A stretch of 64,000 nt of DNA. Origin: Rhea pennata (taxonomy: Eukaryota > Chordata > Aves > Rheiformes > Rheidae). The DNA lies in contig NC_084664.1 in the NCBI RefSeq assembly GCF_028389875.1, positions 117,931,966 through 117,995,965 of the forward strand. The letters are read 5' to 3'. The first letter of the stretch is position 1, and every line of letters begins with the position of its first letter. The notes under the pieces are model-generated. The model had not been told where the DNA came from and ran no database searches. It was given only the letters and a program-made list of their open reading frames with translations. Made by a program: the position numbers and the translations under genes. This document shows positions 37,481-52,400 of this stretch, in pieces.

Positions 37481-40400
37481 TTAGTATGTGTTCTCCTTCT
37501 TATGTGACTATGTGACTTTTCATCCTTTGAGGAGGCACTTCAAAAGACTCATCAAGCTGATAAAAAAAAAACAAAAAACAAAAAAAAAAAACAAAACAAG
37601 CATACACCCTCCAATTCAATCTGTAATTTAATATTCCCCAGATAGCAGACATGAATTGGGTTATTTGCTGAGATTTTTCTTTCCTTCTCAGACTATGCTT
37701 CTTCTGTCATTTTTTCAAAGACTAAAGCATCTACTAGCTAAGTATCATCTTTAAAGAAAGAGCTAAAATTCATTTATTCCCTGTCATCAGGGAATATCCC
37801 AATAGGGATATCCAATGTCAAGCTCAGAGGAAATCATCATAAAAAGTAGCTGCTTATAATATAGACAAATCTTTTTGCTTGTGTTAAGGAAAGCAGAATA
37901 GGGAAAATCATCCAAAGACTTTTGTCTTCTCTTTGGGGAGAATGCTAATTAGCAAGAGTCGATAAAGATTTTGAACTGACATTTCAAAGCATTTTCAGGG
38001 ATTCAAGAGATGCTAAGGACTTGTCTATTTGGCTACACTTGAGACTTAGTTCAAATTAAAGTAGTATGTGAACATAAACTGTAGTAACTTCTCTCCTAAG
38101 TTTGGACAAGCTTCTACTTTTGATGCCTTCTGTGGACTACATGAAAGGAAATTAAAATTCCTCTGAAACACACTTACTCCAAGGGGAAAATTGCAGAGGT
38201 GAAAGGGATTAAAGGATTTTAGTCCACCAGTACATATTTCCCTAAGCTAGTTTCTAGTGGCCCACTGTTGATCTCCAGTATTTTGGGCTGCAATGCAGTT
38301 TCAGGAAGATGTGTGGTGCCATGTCAAGTTGTGTACTAGTGAGGGGACTGTGATGCTGCCCTATAAATAGGGAGGACAGCTCATGGCAGGTCCTATAGAG
38401 CAGGAGTCCTCATGCAGTTCCCCGTTCAGCTCTACACAAATGCTGTGGTCACTCAGAGCAGGAGTGGTCCATGAGCTGTGCTTTGAGAACTGTTATAAAG
38501 ACCAGTGTAACAATCATGGTTCTTGTAGGAAAGGAGTTTAGATTAATTACCAGAATATGAAAGACATATTGAAATTAAGTTATTGACATGTAGTGTTAAG
38601 TGGACAAACATCCAACATCAAGTGAAATTTTAGCAGATTTGGACAGCTCTGCTACTAGCTTAAAATGCTGCAAACTAGGAAACCAAGCAGTTGTGGGAAA
38701 TCGTTTGGGGCTTTCGCATCCCCTGACAGCAGGCAATGGGAATTCCCCCGAGACAGCCCCATACTCATATAGTGCTACTGATCACTCTGCTTGCACTGCG
38801 CTTTGTGAACAACATTTAAAATCATTACATGGACTCCAGCATTCTAAAAGAAGTTATTTGATTCAGGAACTAAAGCTTTCTTGTGTACAGATATGTGTGC
38901 GTGTGTGTGTTTGTGTGTGTGAGTGGCAGGGGGGTTGTTTTGTTTTGGTAACTATGGAGGGGATCTGACTGGCTGCTGTGGGCCAGCTGCTGTTCCACCA
39001 GCTGGACACTACATACCTCCGACACAAGAGAGGTCTAGTAGATAAGGTGGCTGTTCTGTTTGAGTTTATCCTAAACACACAGGAAGCCTCTGCTTCGTTA
39101 CTGTTGTAACACAGGTCTAATGATTGAACAGTTTCTCGGCAATAGCTTATGATGGTCCCATGCACTGTGAAGACGAAGAAAGAGAAGGTTTACGATCCCC
39201 AAGAGAAACACACACACCCACAGCCAGAATGAAACGCAGCTCCAGCTGCAAAATACATGTTTCACAATAGCAGAATAAAAGTGCTTACCTACAGCTAAGC
39301 AGCATCCACACCAGGGTATGTATTTTATTTCTATACTACAAGAGACATTTCTGAGGCTATTTTGGAGATACTGAGCACAGGAATTGCTATTTTTATTCTC
39401 ATTTTCGTCACACTGAACTCTTTACAATTTTACACTCTTTAAACCTGAGCGTATTCCTCTTACATGATTAAAATTTGAACTCCCAGCTAGGCTGGCAGTA
39501 GGTAAAGGGGATTATAAGCACAGAGGCTCAATCAGAAAAAACGTATACATGTAGCCTTTATTTGTCCATTTAAAGCAGAAGTTTGTGTTTGCAATTACGG
39601 GAGCAGCTCTCAGCAGACAGCACTTCACACAGGATGCGTATGGAGGAAGCTTTATTTGTGTATATATATATATATAGTGAGAATATACACAACTATATTT
39701 TCTCATACAATATACCAACCCATGATTGCTAATTAATCTCCTGCTAACTCAACTCATGTAGCCCACAGCATTTCGAAGTGTACTTTTGTTTCACTCAGTG
39801 CAAAACTAGCTCCACTTACTGACAATGTAGTGAGAAAGTCTAGGAATCTCAGAGCTACCTTTTGGAGTACTCTTTCACCGCATGCTTTGTACCTTGCTCA
39901 CTGAGTTAGCTTTCACATCTGCTTTAGGAATAACCCGCAACAGTTTTTAGCTCAGCAAACTTCGTCTAGAAGTGGTGACTGGTTTACAACAGCTATTGCC
40001 TCTTTTTTTTTTTTTTAATTTAATTTATTTTTTTTTACTTTTCTTCTGCTTGTGTATCATATTGTTGCAGAACAAAATAGTGTATGGGCCTTCTTCAACA
40101 CTTTTTCTCCTTTAAATGGTGTAGTATACTTTATACTTGCACTTAAAAGTTGGGGAAAAGCATAAAAAGAAAAAATAAAATACAGAAGGTATTACTGTAT
40201 TATAGGTAAGGGTCAATTTGCTTTGTCCCTGCCCTTTTGGGCTATCTTTTTCTTTCTTTTCTCTAAAAGATACAACATGGCTTCCTCTCAAATCGATTTT
40301 CATGCCATGCACAAATGCATTTGTTTTTGCCAGACCAGTAAATCTGGCAAATGGACTTGGAAGTTGACACAAAAGTTCAGAGAAGCCCAGAGTACATACA

Positions 40401-43400
40401 GGAACATTGTTTATGAGATAAAATGATTAGCATAGCATTTCTTCAGAGCTTTTGGCAGGAAGCAGGCACTGGTTCAATTAATAAAAAGAAAAGCATAGAT
40501 GTGTGATCAGCATGCACATGACTATCTCTACAATTTGATAGCTTCCTGCTCAACAGCATGGCCCATTAGTTTTATTCCAGGACAAAAGGGGATCTTATTC
40601 CAAGACAGGAAGGATTGGGAGGACTGGACAACACAGGCCACATGGCAGAGTGTGAACTCACTCGCAGACACTCTCAGTTCACATCACAAATGTATCCAGA
40701 TGAATCTAAGTGGTTGATCTGCACAGATTTATCTCCATTAAAGAAAGAATTGAGTAATATAAATGCCGTTACAGGATAATTAGCCATTAACCAATGGCTA
40801 ATTTGATCCTGTGCAAATTTGAAGAAGCTTCCAAAGAGACTACTCAGGTGGACCTGCCTGCTGGAAAAACAGGCATTTCCACACATTTATTTGCATTAAG
40901 GTACTAGAATGAAGTGCCTGGGAATAAAGCTTTTAACTCAGCATTTTATAATCTTAAACAGCAAGATGCTGAGCAAAGTACATAGCTGCAATAGCTGATA
41001 TAGGACCTTCAGCAAATATATATATAACCTAAAAGATTATAATTTAACCTACAGAATTTAAATAATGATCATAATAGCTAGGGGAAGATTTTAACTGTAA
41101 GCAATGTCTGATCTAATTATTCATTTGACATTTTCAATCCATTGAGATTAAATCGAATATTTATGGAAATGTGGTCTCAAAAGAGTCTAGTTAAGACCCT
41201 ATAAAATGAGTGGGTTCTGTCATTACTTTTGGCTATTAGAAACATTTATATCAAGTTAATTTACTTTGTACTTCCTACTGTAAGAATGGGACACAAAATA
41301 AGCTAATAACCTGATTCATCTAATCACTTTGCTAACAAAGAAATTGACCTTTAAAAACATTGATCTCATGGTAAGCTCAAAGCATTTTTCAGCAATATGA
41401 AAGGTCAAGGTATCAGGGCTGGCATGAGAGTTATTCAGCTAGCTTTGGGTGTAAATTGATTTTGTTCTTTTTCAAACACTTGTCTAGACTGATGCATGTT
41501 GACTTAAATATGTATTAAAGCTGGAGAAGTTTGTTTCGGAGGGATCATAGCGACTACAGAGGCAGCTAACGAAATAGTACCTCTTAGTGATCAGAGCCCA
41601 GTGAACTCAGAGTTTAAACACTTCATAGTAAAAGCTTGAACACATGAATGGTTGCCAAATGAATTCATAAATTAAAAATGCCCCCAAACAACAGTCATCT
41701 ATTTAGATGTTTCTTTTTCTGGACTTTGGGCTAGGATGCTCCCTGGACACATAATCTTGAAATGATCAAAATGTGATTTTGTACTTGAAACCATCTCTTT
41801 TATAACTCCTTTAACACTTAAAATTTCTTTTTTTTTTCAAAGTAGCTTGATTTGATACAATATGCCAGATAAGGATGAATTTCTTATTTTCCTTTTAAGA
41901 GATAGACGTGTTAACCAGTGTTAGTTCTATGAACAAAGTAATTCAAGAATGATCATCAAAACTCTAAATAAAAACATACTCCTTATACAAAATAAAAACG
42001 AGCAATGGAATGACAAACATGCACACAACATACACATCTGAAATGCCACTGTTTCTTATGCAGTTCTTTACAAATTGAAATTCAAGATGAAACATGAACC
42101 TCCCTACGCATATTTTTTTAATTAGGAAAGTACTATCCCTAGCTTTACTGACATGGAAAATAGCATATAATCTAGCAAATAGTGAATTTTTAACAGAAAA
42201 ATCTCTCATTTACTTCAGCAACTATTGTACTGAGCACCATTGACTTGGCAGAGTTCTGCCACAGCAATTTAGTGGCAGATCATTGGAGTAAAACTCAAGA
42301 GTTCTTGACTCTAGCTCAGAAAGTTCAGACAAACTTCATTAAGAATTAAATCTCAGGTCTTTTCATGTAAGTCTTATTGGAATGTTGCTCCAGGAAAATG
42401 AAAGAATCTTTCACGTCTCTATAATATAGAAAGGATTTTTATAGTGTTCAGGAATTCATTAATTCTTTGGAAAATATGCTAATTTAGATTACTGAATGGC
42501 TTATCATCTATCAGCCATTTCCCTCTGATGTTACATGAGCAGACAAGTTAGCCATAACTTATAGAATTTTATGGTCAGTCAGGTATTCCAACCTGCCTGA
42601 GCATTTTGTCATGTAGCAGTAGTTAGCTTTCTAAATTAAATCAAACAGAAGGGAATAGTGTGAAAAGCAAGGCCCTTACCTATAGAAAATAAGCAAAGAC
42701 ATGTGAATAGAAGTGTATAGAAGAAAGAAAGAGGTATGTTGCAAAGCAGTTGGAAAACAGTCTTGATGCAAATGAGAGAATTAATGGGACGTGTTTGTTC
42801 TTGACCTGAACATTGTAATGCCTCCAAGTGGGGAGCATGTTTTCATTAAAAATAGGCATTAATTCTGCTTCTTGAGAGATGACCTTCAACTGATTTGGAA
42901 TTCAGATAAGCCTTAAAGCATTTTACATATTTTAGGATTATCTACATTTTTCCATGACTGAGAGAAGTTTTATGCTTCTTGCTTTCCATAAGGCCAAGCT
43001 AACTGTGCATACCAGGGACTCTTTGCCTTTCTCTTCTCCATCCTTCTAACCACCTTGTGTGCTACTCCCATTATGTTAGGTGTCTCAGCAACTCCCCCAT
43101 AGCTCCTGCTCACCATTTTTTGGGTTGTGTGTGTCTTCGCTGCCCAAATAGCCTTATTTTATCTCCATATTAGCTCTATAACCCTTCTCCCACATCTGGT
43201 TTTCTAAATATCTCTTTTTGAGGGGTTTTTCAGTGACTCTACTCTGTTCTTACAGTAGGGCTCCCTGTGTGTAAGGCTACGCGTTGCACTGCTTTTCTGC
43301 GGGCATGTATCCTCCCATGTAACTCTGGGAGCTGCTCAGCTTCCTGCACTTCGTGGAAGCTCCCTTATTCCTTCAGCAGGCCCAGGGTTTCACAGTCCTA

Positions 43401-46068
43401 TTTAGCCCTGAGTGCTTGGCTCTTTTCATTTCACTTTCCTTTCCTTTTTTTTTTTTTTTCCTCTTGTCTTGGAAATAAGTTATTCAGTTTATAAGCCTTA
43501 GACTCCCATGGGACTGAAAGATATTAACAACAAAAGACTGACAACTATCGTTCACCACTTGCTCGACGCTTGGCAGTTAGTCTTTCCCTTTCTCCTTCTT
43601 CTCTCACAGTCACATGCTCTGTTTTTTCCCTGAAGGTAATAAGATTTAATTCACTGAGGCTGGTACAGTCCTCAAAATTTTAAAATCCAGTTACATGCTA
43701 TTGTCAAAAACTCTTCTGTTACAAGCAAACTTAATCAAGATGATGATAATGCAAATTATCATGTCTTTCTAGAACCATTGCATACTTCTCCACTTAAAAG
43801 TCAGCCGAGCAGTCAGCCAAGAAGGTAGAGGAGCCTCTACCTTCTCTTCAGTATCATCATTTCCTCTAAATCCAAGCAGATGCTTTTCTTTTTTCCAGCT
43901 AATATTCTGCTCACCTTTCTCTTTGGGCAGCTATTCCAAATTCCAGAACACATTTTACTTATAGCACTTCATTGGCATTCTTTGTGCAAAAGGTTTAAGG
44001 TGACAATGGATGGAGGAAGAGCCATCTGTGATCAGTTTTACTAGGATATAGTAATTTTAAATTAAGTTAATGTGAAATTTTAATATAATTTTTTAATAAA
44101 ATTCTTTATGTTCCCAGGCCTTCCAGATCAGAGAAACTTTAATATTTTTACCTTTTCACTGATTCCACTCACATCTTTGAGCTTGCAGCAATAATGCAGT
44201 TATCTGCTAAATGTATGAATGAGGATTCACAAATAAACTAATTATCCCTCAGAATGGTGGCCCTGCTAATAGCACCCAGATTGCGTGGGATGAGGAGAGA
44301 CCAAAAACAGTAAATCAAGGAGTAGAAAAGAAGTATGTTTGAGGTTACTATTTCCTATGCTCATTGTCTATTTTGAAAACCAGCTGCCAAAAGGTCAGTG
44401 TTATAAAAGAAGAAAGTAAAATATACTATATCAACTATCCCTATCGACCTTTTTTTTTTTTTTTTTTTTTTTTTTCCCCCAGAAACTAGCTGGAAAACCT
44501 AAGAAATATAATTGATTTTTCTTGTTGAAACCACTCTCCCATAACAGAGCAATTTCAGGTGCAGACAGGGGGCAATTTCATTAGCTCCTTGGCATTATTT
44601 CCTTGTCAAACAGCTGACAGCAGAAGAGAGCACAGCCTACTTGCACTAGCATGCAGATCACCTCTCTTTCTGACACACACAGCTTTGCTGCTTCAGGGAG
44701 ATACTTACAAACAATGACAGTGAAATAGTGAAGCAAAGTGTCAATGCATAGATCTAAGAGCAGTATTTTCCCCTCCAGTGTGTGAACAGATCCCACAAGC
44801 ACTAGATCTCAGCTTGATTTATCACTGCTGGACTTCTTGCATTGACTCTCACATGCGTGCAAAATGAGCATAGAACACTACCTATGTATTAGTCTACTCT
44901 GTTTTAAATACAAAGGGCTTTTTGATTCCAGTCCAGGACCTTACTGTAATATAGATTTTGTTTTAAAGCATCTCTGTTTAAAGAGATCTGACTATATAAA
45001 GTAGTCTGAAGACATGAAAGACAGTGGAGAATGCCTCCATAACGTCTTTCTAAGACTTTCATCATAACCTTCTTGAAGTTAGAGACAGAATTCCTTTTCA
45101 TTAGAATATTGTATCAAGAAATCAAGTAAAAGCTAAGTATATTGCCTCCTTAAAACAAACATGTAGGCTTAGTGTTGTTTTGCAGAAAGGACATGCAGAA
45201 AAGGAAAAGCCAAAGGAGGTTGCTTTCAACTACCACAGTGCGCACAATCCTTATGGGATGCAGTTGGAGAAACCTGGCTTAACCATATCTACACCCACAT
45301 TTGCACCTTCTCCCTTTCAATTTAGGCTTGGGCTGAGTTCATGCCTGAATTTCTTTTCACTTAAATGTTCGTTTCAGAGTAAAACATAACTCTTCTAATA
45401 TGAGTTTGACAATTAGAACATTAACTAGAGCTAATTTAAGCTACTAGCATATGCTAGTTGCCTCGGCTCCCTCTAGGGTCTGTGGAGCCAGAGAGATGGA
45501 CAGATGGCTCATTTCACTTTCCTTGCACCTTTACCTACCAGAGGGTACAGATCCCTCTACATGTTGTTTCCCAGTAACTAAAAGGAAGCCTCAATGCCTA
45601 GCTGAAAATTAGACAAGATGGATCCTCATCTTAGGTAATCAGCTACTATTTATGTTATACTAGCATGACTGCCACAAAGTTAATTGAAATTTTCACCTTT
45701 CCCTACTTCTGATGGGAGTAGTGTGATATCAGATTCTCTCTAAATTAGGTTTCAAAAAAAAAAAAAAAAAAAAAAGCCAGGGCAGATATGGGAATCTGTC
45801 TCCCACCATGGCCCATTAGCCTTGCTGGAGCCAAACAATAAACAAACTAGATTTTCTATGGTGGCTGCTTCTATCCTTGGAAATTAGTCTTCAAAAGGCA
45901 TTAAATATATCAGGAACAAATATGAAGTGGATGCAGAGAAAGACTGGACTGCTGTCACATACTATCTGAGGGCAAAGGAAATAAGATCTCGAACTGGACA
46001 GACTTCTGGGCAAACAAAGGTCACTTACATTATTTTGTGGAGGGCATTCTATGAGTCTAATCTCTCCA

Positions 46069-46285
46069 GGCAAGGGTCATGTTTGTGTCCATTACCTACT
46101 CTCTTTGCTCTACTGATCCTGCAGTAGTTCCACATGCAAAACTTCCATTGACTGCAATGACAGTGCTATGCATGGACAGACTCTAGGATTGGACTGTTTA
46201 CTAAGCAAATAATCAGAATCAGCAGATTTGGAGTCATATGGGCACCCAATAAGCAGCCTGTTTTGTTGTAGGATTGGGTATAAAA
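46069..46285 (+). promoter_or_regulatory. TTR: TTR promoter-proximal module
   Basis: TATAAAA at 46279-46285 lies about 60 bases before the start codon, placing the transcription start near 46308-46316. At 46196-46220 the sequence GTTTACTAAGCAAATAATCA, followed by GAATC, closely resembles the FOXA (HNF3) site of the mouse Ttr promoter as I recall it. An HNF4-like GGCAAGGGTCAT is at 46069-46080. The gap between these two sites is about 87 bases longer than in mouse and in the second gene copy. Factor binding is inferred. Confidence 0.8.
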
Positions 46286-46342
46286 TCCCAAATCTCGTCA
46301 GCTCATAGCTACTGGCACCAAGACTCACTAACAGCAAGCAGA

Positions 46343-46411
46343 ATGGCCTTTCATTCCACATTCTTTGTTTTCTTAGTTGGACTGGTATTTCTCTCTGAAG
46401 CTGCACCACTG
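46343..46411 (+). CDS. TTR: TTR exon 1
   Basis: 23 codons: signal peptide [20 protein letters not shown] plus APL. The donor is gtgagt, phase 0. The length of 69 nt equals the human coding part of exon 1. Confidence 0.97.
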
Positions 46412-49400
46412 GTGAGTCTTTTTTATTCAAACTCAACAGTTACAACAACATCAATCTAAATTTTCTACATGATGAGCATCCTCTCCCCGCTCCGAAATTC
46501 TGTAGCCATTAGAGGTTTTTGGAATGTTATTTCACTATGAATTTTTTCAAGGAGCTTTTTCAAAATTCTTAAAACTTTTCTTTTGCCATTTAGTCATCTA
46601 TTTCAGGACATTATGAGAGGATGTGGGATCTAGGTGATATGACCTTTATTTCTTTCTATTTCTGCAATTTTGTGACTCACATCCCATACCTTCAATATAG
46701 TGGTAGCTTTACTTTCTTCACCAAATATCCTTTGTTATCTCTAAAGAAATAAAAGATATTTTTGGAGCATGAGTAAGAATTCATTATAATATAACAAGGT
46801 TTAGGAAATAAATATTCTTTCAGCCCTATAGATAGCTTAGGTATTTTTTGTCAGTTGCCTAAGTTAAGGTTCTCTGCCTGTACTTATAATGATTTACTAT
46901 TTATTTAAGAGATTACAAGACAACGGTGTATACCTTGTAATATTTCGCCAGAACCACGTATACTTTAAATATTTATCATGCAGTCATTCCTTACAGAAAA
47001 GTGATGGGAATTGTGCATATAGTGATGAAAATATCGTTACATCAATATTGTTCATATATATGTAATGATGTGTGTGTGTGTGCGCCTCTGTGTGTGTGTG
47101 TTACATAACAAGATCTAGAAGAGGTTGAAGTTACTCTGCTGTAAGGAATCGATCTTTTGATAAAACTAGACTAGAACTAGCTTTCAACATCGTTTGACAA
47201 ATAACTTGCTTTCAGGTCAATATTAATTGTGCAATAAGAATTCATATTCTCTGGGAAAGATTTTTGCAGGGGCTGGTGAACAGCTCCTTCCTATACATTA
47301 TCTCCTGCTTTTCCCAAGGTCTCCCATGGTTCTGTTGATTCCAAATGCCCTCTGATGGTGAAAGTGCTGGATGCAGTCAGAGGAAGTCCTGCAGCCAACG
47401 TAGCTGTTAAAGTGTTTAAAAAAGCTGCAGATGGAAGCTGGCAGGATTTTGCTGCTGGGTAAGTTATGTGGTGTTACGGACACGTTTTCCAGGTGCCTTG
47501 GGCAAACAAAAGAGAAACAAGGGGAATTGGGCTGTGATGAGAAAAACAATGTGTTTTCTGGCACACATGCCACCATCACTGTTAAAAGCACACAAATTCT
47601 GGTCTAAAATCAGAAAGTGGAATATGCCTAGAATTGAAATACAAGTTAACTACAATATCACTTCGAAATTCTCATCTTACCTTTATAAGGGAAGAGGCTA
47701 AATATGTAAATATTTTTCTCCTAGCTTCAGTACTATCTTCCTTTCTACAAAAACAAAACAAAATGAAAAAGCCTATTTAGCAGACTTTCATATGTAATCC
47801 AGACTAAGCTATTATCTTGATATGCAATGGATATAGAGCTTATTTGCAGCAATAACATACAAAATCCTCTCTGTAAGCTTTATCTCTACACATGCAAATA
47901 ACAGTGCATCAACCTTCTTCTCTAGTGCCACAAAAACACTAGCTGGAAGATACATCTTAACCAGAATGTTTAAAAGAATTTCAGTATAACACAACATATA
48001 AACATGCCTCAGTATTTGCTTGCCATCTTATCTGTAGACTTTCTTTTTTTTTTTTTATGACAGCTTAATATTTATGACACATTCTCAAAACATCATGGAG
48101 GGATAAGCAAATACTATTATCTTCAGTTTGGGGAACAGTATGGAGAACAGAGGGAGAGGGAGAGTACTAATACACAAGATATTCAGGCATTTAAGTTTCA
48201 TTGTAACATTTCATTGAGTCTAATTTTTAAATAATTCAAGAGAAATCTGTAGTAACATCAAAATAATCAAGCATAGAGCGACAAGTGCGAGTAAGGATAT
48301 GAGCCATCCGAGAATTCAACTGCACGATTTACATAAAAGCTGAAGAAAGAAACAGAGATGACTACGAGGACAGTACCTTTGGAGACTACCTTTGTCTCCA
48401 TCTGGTGGGGAGTTGCTTGTTTATTTGTTTTTTATAAAATTAAGAACTAAAAGCCTTATTCCATTCTAAAGGAACAGAAGAGCTTGGGAGGTTTGAGGAG
48501 AAACTAATGCCTCCCCCTCTTCATAATGAATTGAGAAGATAATAGCCATAGGCAAACAAGAATCATTTTGCTGAGGGAAAGCAAGGAAAGAACATGAAAC
48601 GCTAATCCTATTGTAGGTGAAGGTTTTGATCTTTTCCTTGACTTGCACCTTAATTCAGGCTGCTTTTAGAGATGCTATTGACTTTAGTAGATGACACCTG
48701 TTTGAACTGAGTTTTCGCATATAGTTGCAATTTTCATCTTTTGAGAAAACCAGAGATTTTTCATGATAAACTAATTGAAAATATGAATGTGATCAAGGAA
48801 AATGAGCTGTAACTACTCCTGTCAGGATTTATATCCTTTGCTTAATGATATTTTGAAGTTACATGAAAGGGAGCTAGTAGATGCATACAGAAAAATGTCC
48901 TGTTGTGTACTAGTATTTATAGATCTGTTATTTTATATTGTTTTGTTTTGTTTTGTTTTTACTTTGCTAACCCATTTTAGGGAGTTAAGCAAAAGCAGCT
49001 AGCAACTGTTAAATTTGGAATAATAATATTTAAAAGGCAGGGAGAAAGCTAGAATAGCAACAACTGACTTTCTTAAGAGGCTTATTCAAAATTAGTTTAG
49101 CCAAAAATATGCCATAAAAGCTAACTCCAGCAGAGACACTGAGGGGAGCTTTAGACCTAGGAAGCATATGATTTGGGTTCTATATGAATTCTTCCCATGA
49201 CTACCTTTGATCTTCTCACTTCTCCCTTGTTTTTGGAAATGTAGATCTCTCCATAAAGTTCACAAAACATAGTTCTCACATGACCTATGTTTGGAATCGT
49301 GGGAAAAAAAAAAAAAAAGAAGAAGAAGAAAAGAAGAAAAGAAAGATGAATAAGAATACTACAGCAGATTTTGAATGGTTCCTCCACTGCCTCTTAAAAA

Positions 49401-52400
49401 AAAAAACAAAACAAAAAAAAAATGCAGGCAATAATTGATGTTGTAGAGATATTTCCTCAGCAGTCTGCTTATATCAGAAGGTATAGTTCAGCGCAACACA
49501 ATGAGCTTCTCAGTAGACCACAATATCATTACATATATTAGATAGAATTAACCTGGTCACAATATACAGGTATAGTCCAGACAGTGCAAAAGAATCAGGA
49601 TAAGGGATAGCAGACTGAGATCTAGGCTGCAGCAGTGGTATCTTAGGTAGAGCTCTACACATTCTTTGCTGGAAAACCACAGTCTTTTAAATTCATCTCT
49701 TAATTTGGAAGCATGTCCATCTTATAGCAGATGCTGGCAGTCCACAATCTATTAAGGAAGAACAACCATATTGAATTTATTCCTCTACTCAGACAGAAAT
49801 GCAAAAGGGATGCTCCGAAGGAACCACTCATAGCATTATCTGCTAGGGTCTAATATAGGGAATCCTCTTGTGTGTGTGTTTTTTTTTTTTTTTTTTTTTT
49901 TTTTTTGTCAGGACTCTGAATCATTTCATACTGATGGCTGTCAACACAGCAGTAATTCTGAAGGATGTGCCTGTAAGGCCACTAACATTGGATGGATATC
50001 ACTTAATAACTAAAATTAAGAAAGTGCCTTTAACTATAAGGAGTGGACAAAAGCTGTTTTTCCAGTTGTCTGACTGTTTGGGGTTGTTAACATCTGCAAC
50101 ACTGGGATGGCCAATTGTAGAAAGTGCCGTTCAAGTTGGATCCAAGCTTTTTTCAAATTGAAATTCTTTTGCTTATCTGAACAAAGATTTTGGGTCAGAA
50201 GCCATTTTTCCTTTTAATTAGTTTGTGTCTAAACTATCCAACCTATAAAGAGTTGTATATGAATTAACCTTTTCTCTACATATTTCTGTAGAATCTGAAC
50301 AATTCTATTTCACAATTTCAAAGATATGCGAGCACTCACCATTCAATTCTCCAGTCTTTTTTTTTTAAGGTAATAAAGGTTAAGACAAGAAGTGCTATTT
50401 AAAACAAAATAAAACAAATGTGTACATATCACAAACTGCCCATGAGCCACCTTTCAAACAGGTACTATATTCCCTGTGGGTTCTGTCTACTCTGGATAAC
50501 ATTGATTTTACTTATGCAAGATCAGTGAGACATTTGTTAGACTTCAAAGGGTCACAGCTCAGATGTAAGAAAATGTGAGAACTATCGTAGGATTTTAAAT
50601 CCTGCTATTTCATAATTTCTATCTTTCATAACTGTTAAACAAAGGCAGACAAATACAATGAAGGAGGAGGAGGCTGGAAAAGAAAATAAAAGCCACAATA
50701 GCCCAGTTGATTCTTTCTCTGACAAGCAGTACTTTGCTTCGTTCTCTCCTCCATCTATCTCTTCCTTCTCACACTCTTCTACTCCTTGCCATTAGACTTG
50801 TAAGTTCTATTAATTCTTCAAGCTAAAGTTTTCTTCATTCTTCCTTCAACTATATTACACAGTTGTAAAGGGTGGAAATGTTCCATAAAAACTTCCAAAG
50901 GTAAAAATATAAAAATAGATATAAAATTGATTAGAAAATTCAGAAGTACAATAACTAGGTAGGAAAAACAGAAGAAATGGCTTTAAGAGATAAATATGAA
51001 AATATTTAAACAGTTTTCATACAAAGCTTGCTCATTTTTTAAACAAATAAGCTGTGATTCCAGCTTTATTTTCTTCTTGCTTCTAAATTTCATTCACTCG
51101 TAGTATTTTGTTACAAGCAGAGCCCATAAATTCTCTAAGCTGGCAATTCCTATTGCTCATTCACATGGCACCTCATTATGAAAGGCTGCTCTTTGAACAA
51201 GGCATTTTAATTCAAATTAATAAAATCTTGTGATGCTAAATCACTGTTCCAAGATGTTATCATTCAGGGTCATATACAAATGCATATGTTCAGATACAAA
51301 ACCTTTAGTTTAAGTATAAAACTTCAAGACTACTATTTAGTGAATAAAATCATTTCCCTTTAATATTTACATTTTCTCTTTATTTATAATTTGGTATTTG
51401 GCATCTTGCCTTTCATTGTGATCATCCTTTTCCCAAGCCCCTAAACATTTGGCTTCAGAGAGCACTTGGTATAAGGTAAGCACAAAATTAAAACAGGGGC
51501 CTTAGCTATAATCCCTGCCATAGCAACAGCAATGACCAAAAGAAGACAGTCAGCATTGATTTGTGATGTATATGGATGAGTTGGTAGCAGAGACATTCTC
51601 TGCAGTATGGAGCCATACACTGCACAGAAGTGTATTATTTTGGATGATTAGATGTAGAATTCAATATAGAATTGTAGACAATTCAATGTAAAATTTGGCT
51701 GTACAGCATCTGTGCTATTTAACATTCTTGTTTCTGTTACGCATCCAAATAAGAGTACAAAATATTTATAGAGCTATTTTATCATTACAGAAAAACCACA
51801 GAATATGGGGAGATCCATGAGCTCACAACAGAAGAACAGTTTGTAGAAGGAATATACAGAGTTGAGTTTGACACCAGCTCTTACTGGAAGGGACTTGGCC
51901 TTTCTCCATTCCATGAATATGCTGATGTGAGTATTTGCAAACGTACCTGATGACCTCTATAATGTGTAGTGGCATTAGCTGGAAAGAACAAATACAGTCC
52001 TTTAATATTGAAGTACCAATATTAATCAGGGAAATTCACTGCCACAGTTCACTACCGCATCAGATTGTGTAAATACAGTTTATAATCAACTAAGCTAAAG
52101 CTTCTGTGCAAACATGAACTGATTCAGCTCTTTCAAAGTAGCCCTGTGCACATTTATACCAGTAGGGACTTTTATCCAAAAAGAGGTACTGAACAGCATA
52201 TAGTCTTAAAGGGGAGGAGGGGGAGGAAAGTCTACTTTTATCTTTGTTGAAGGAATGCAGACATTTGGAAACCCTCATCTTATAGGAAAAGAACAATTTA
52301 AATCAGGAGAATTTCCCTCTTTTCTCTCACCTGAAATGATTAGATAATTCTAATATCTATATTTATAACTAGAAGAGGGCAAAAGTCTTTTCTACGTGCA

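Larger units (their letters stand above)
27291..46190. other. DSG2-TTR intergenic DNA
   Basis: About 19 kb without a recognisable gene. Apparent open frames (for example 27505-27861 and 32339-32851) lack splice context and family resemblance. Contents noted: CT/CA microsatellite (28190-28225), duplicated unit (32184-32372, 33281-33478), T run (36831-36857), A/GAA tract (37395-37480), AAAAC run (37562-37598), GT run (38894-38922), T run (44450-44475) and A run (45754-45775). No degenerate transthyretin or cadherin exon was found by eye. Confidence 0.6.

Noticed and set aside
49868-50161. 97-codon open frame in TTR intron 2
   Set aside because: It begins in a poly-T tract coding for a Phe run and shows no known protein family or splice boundaries.
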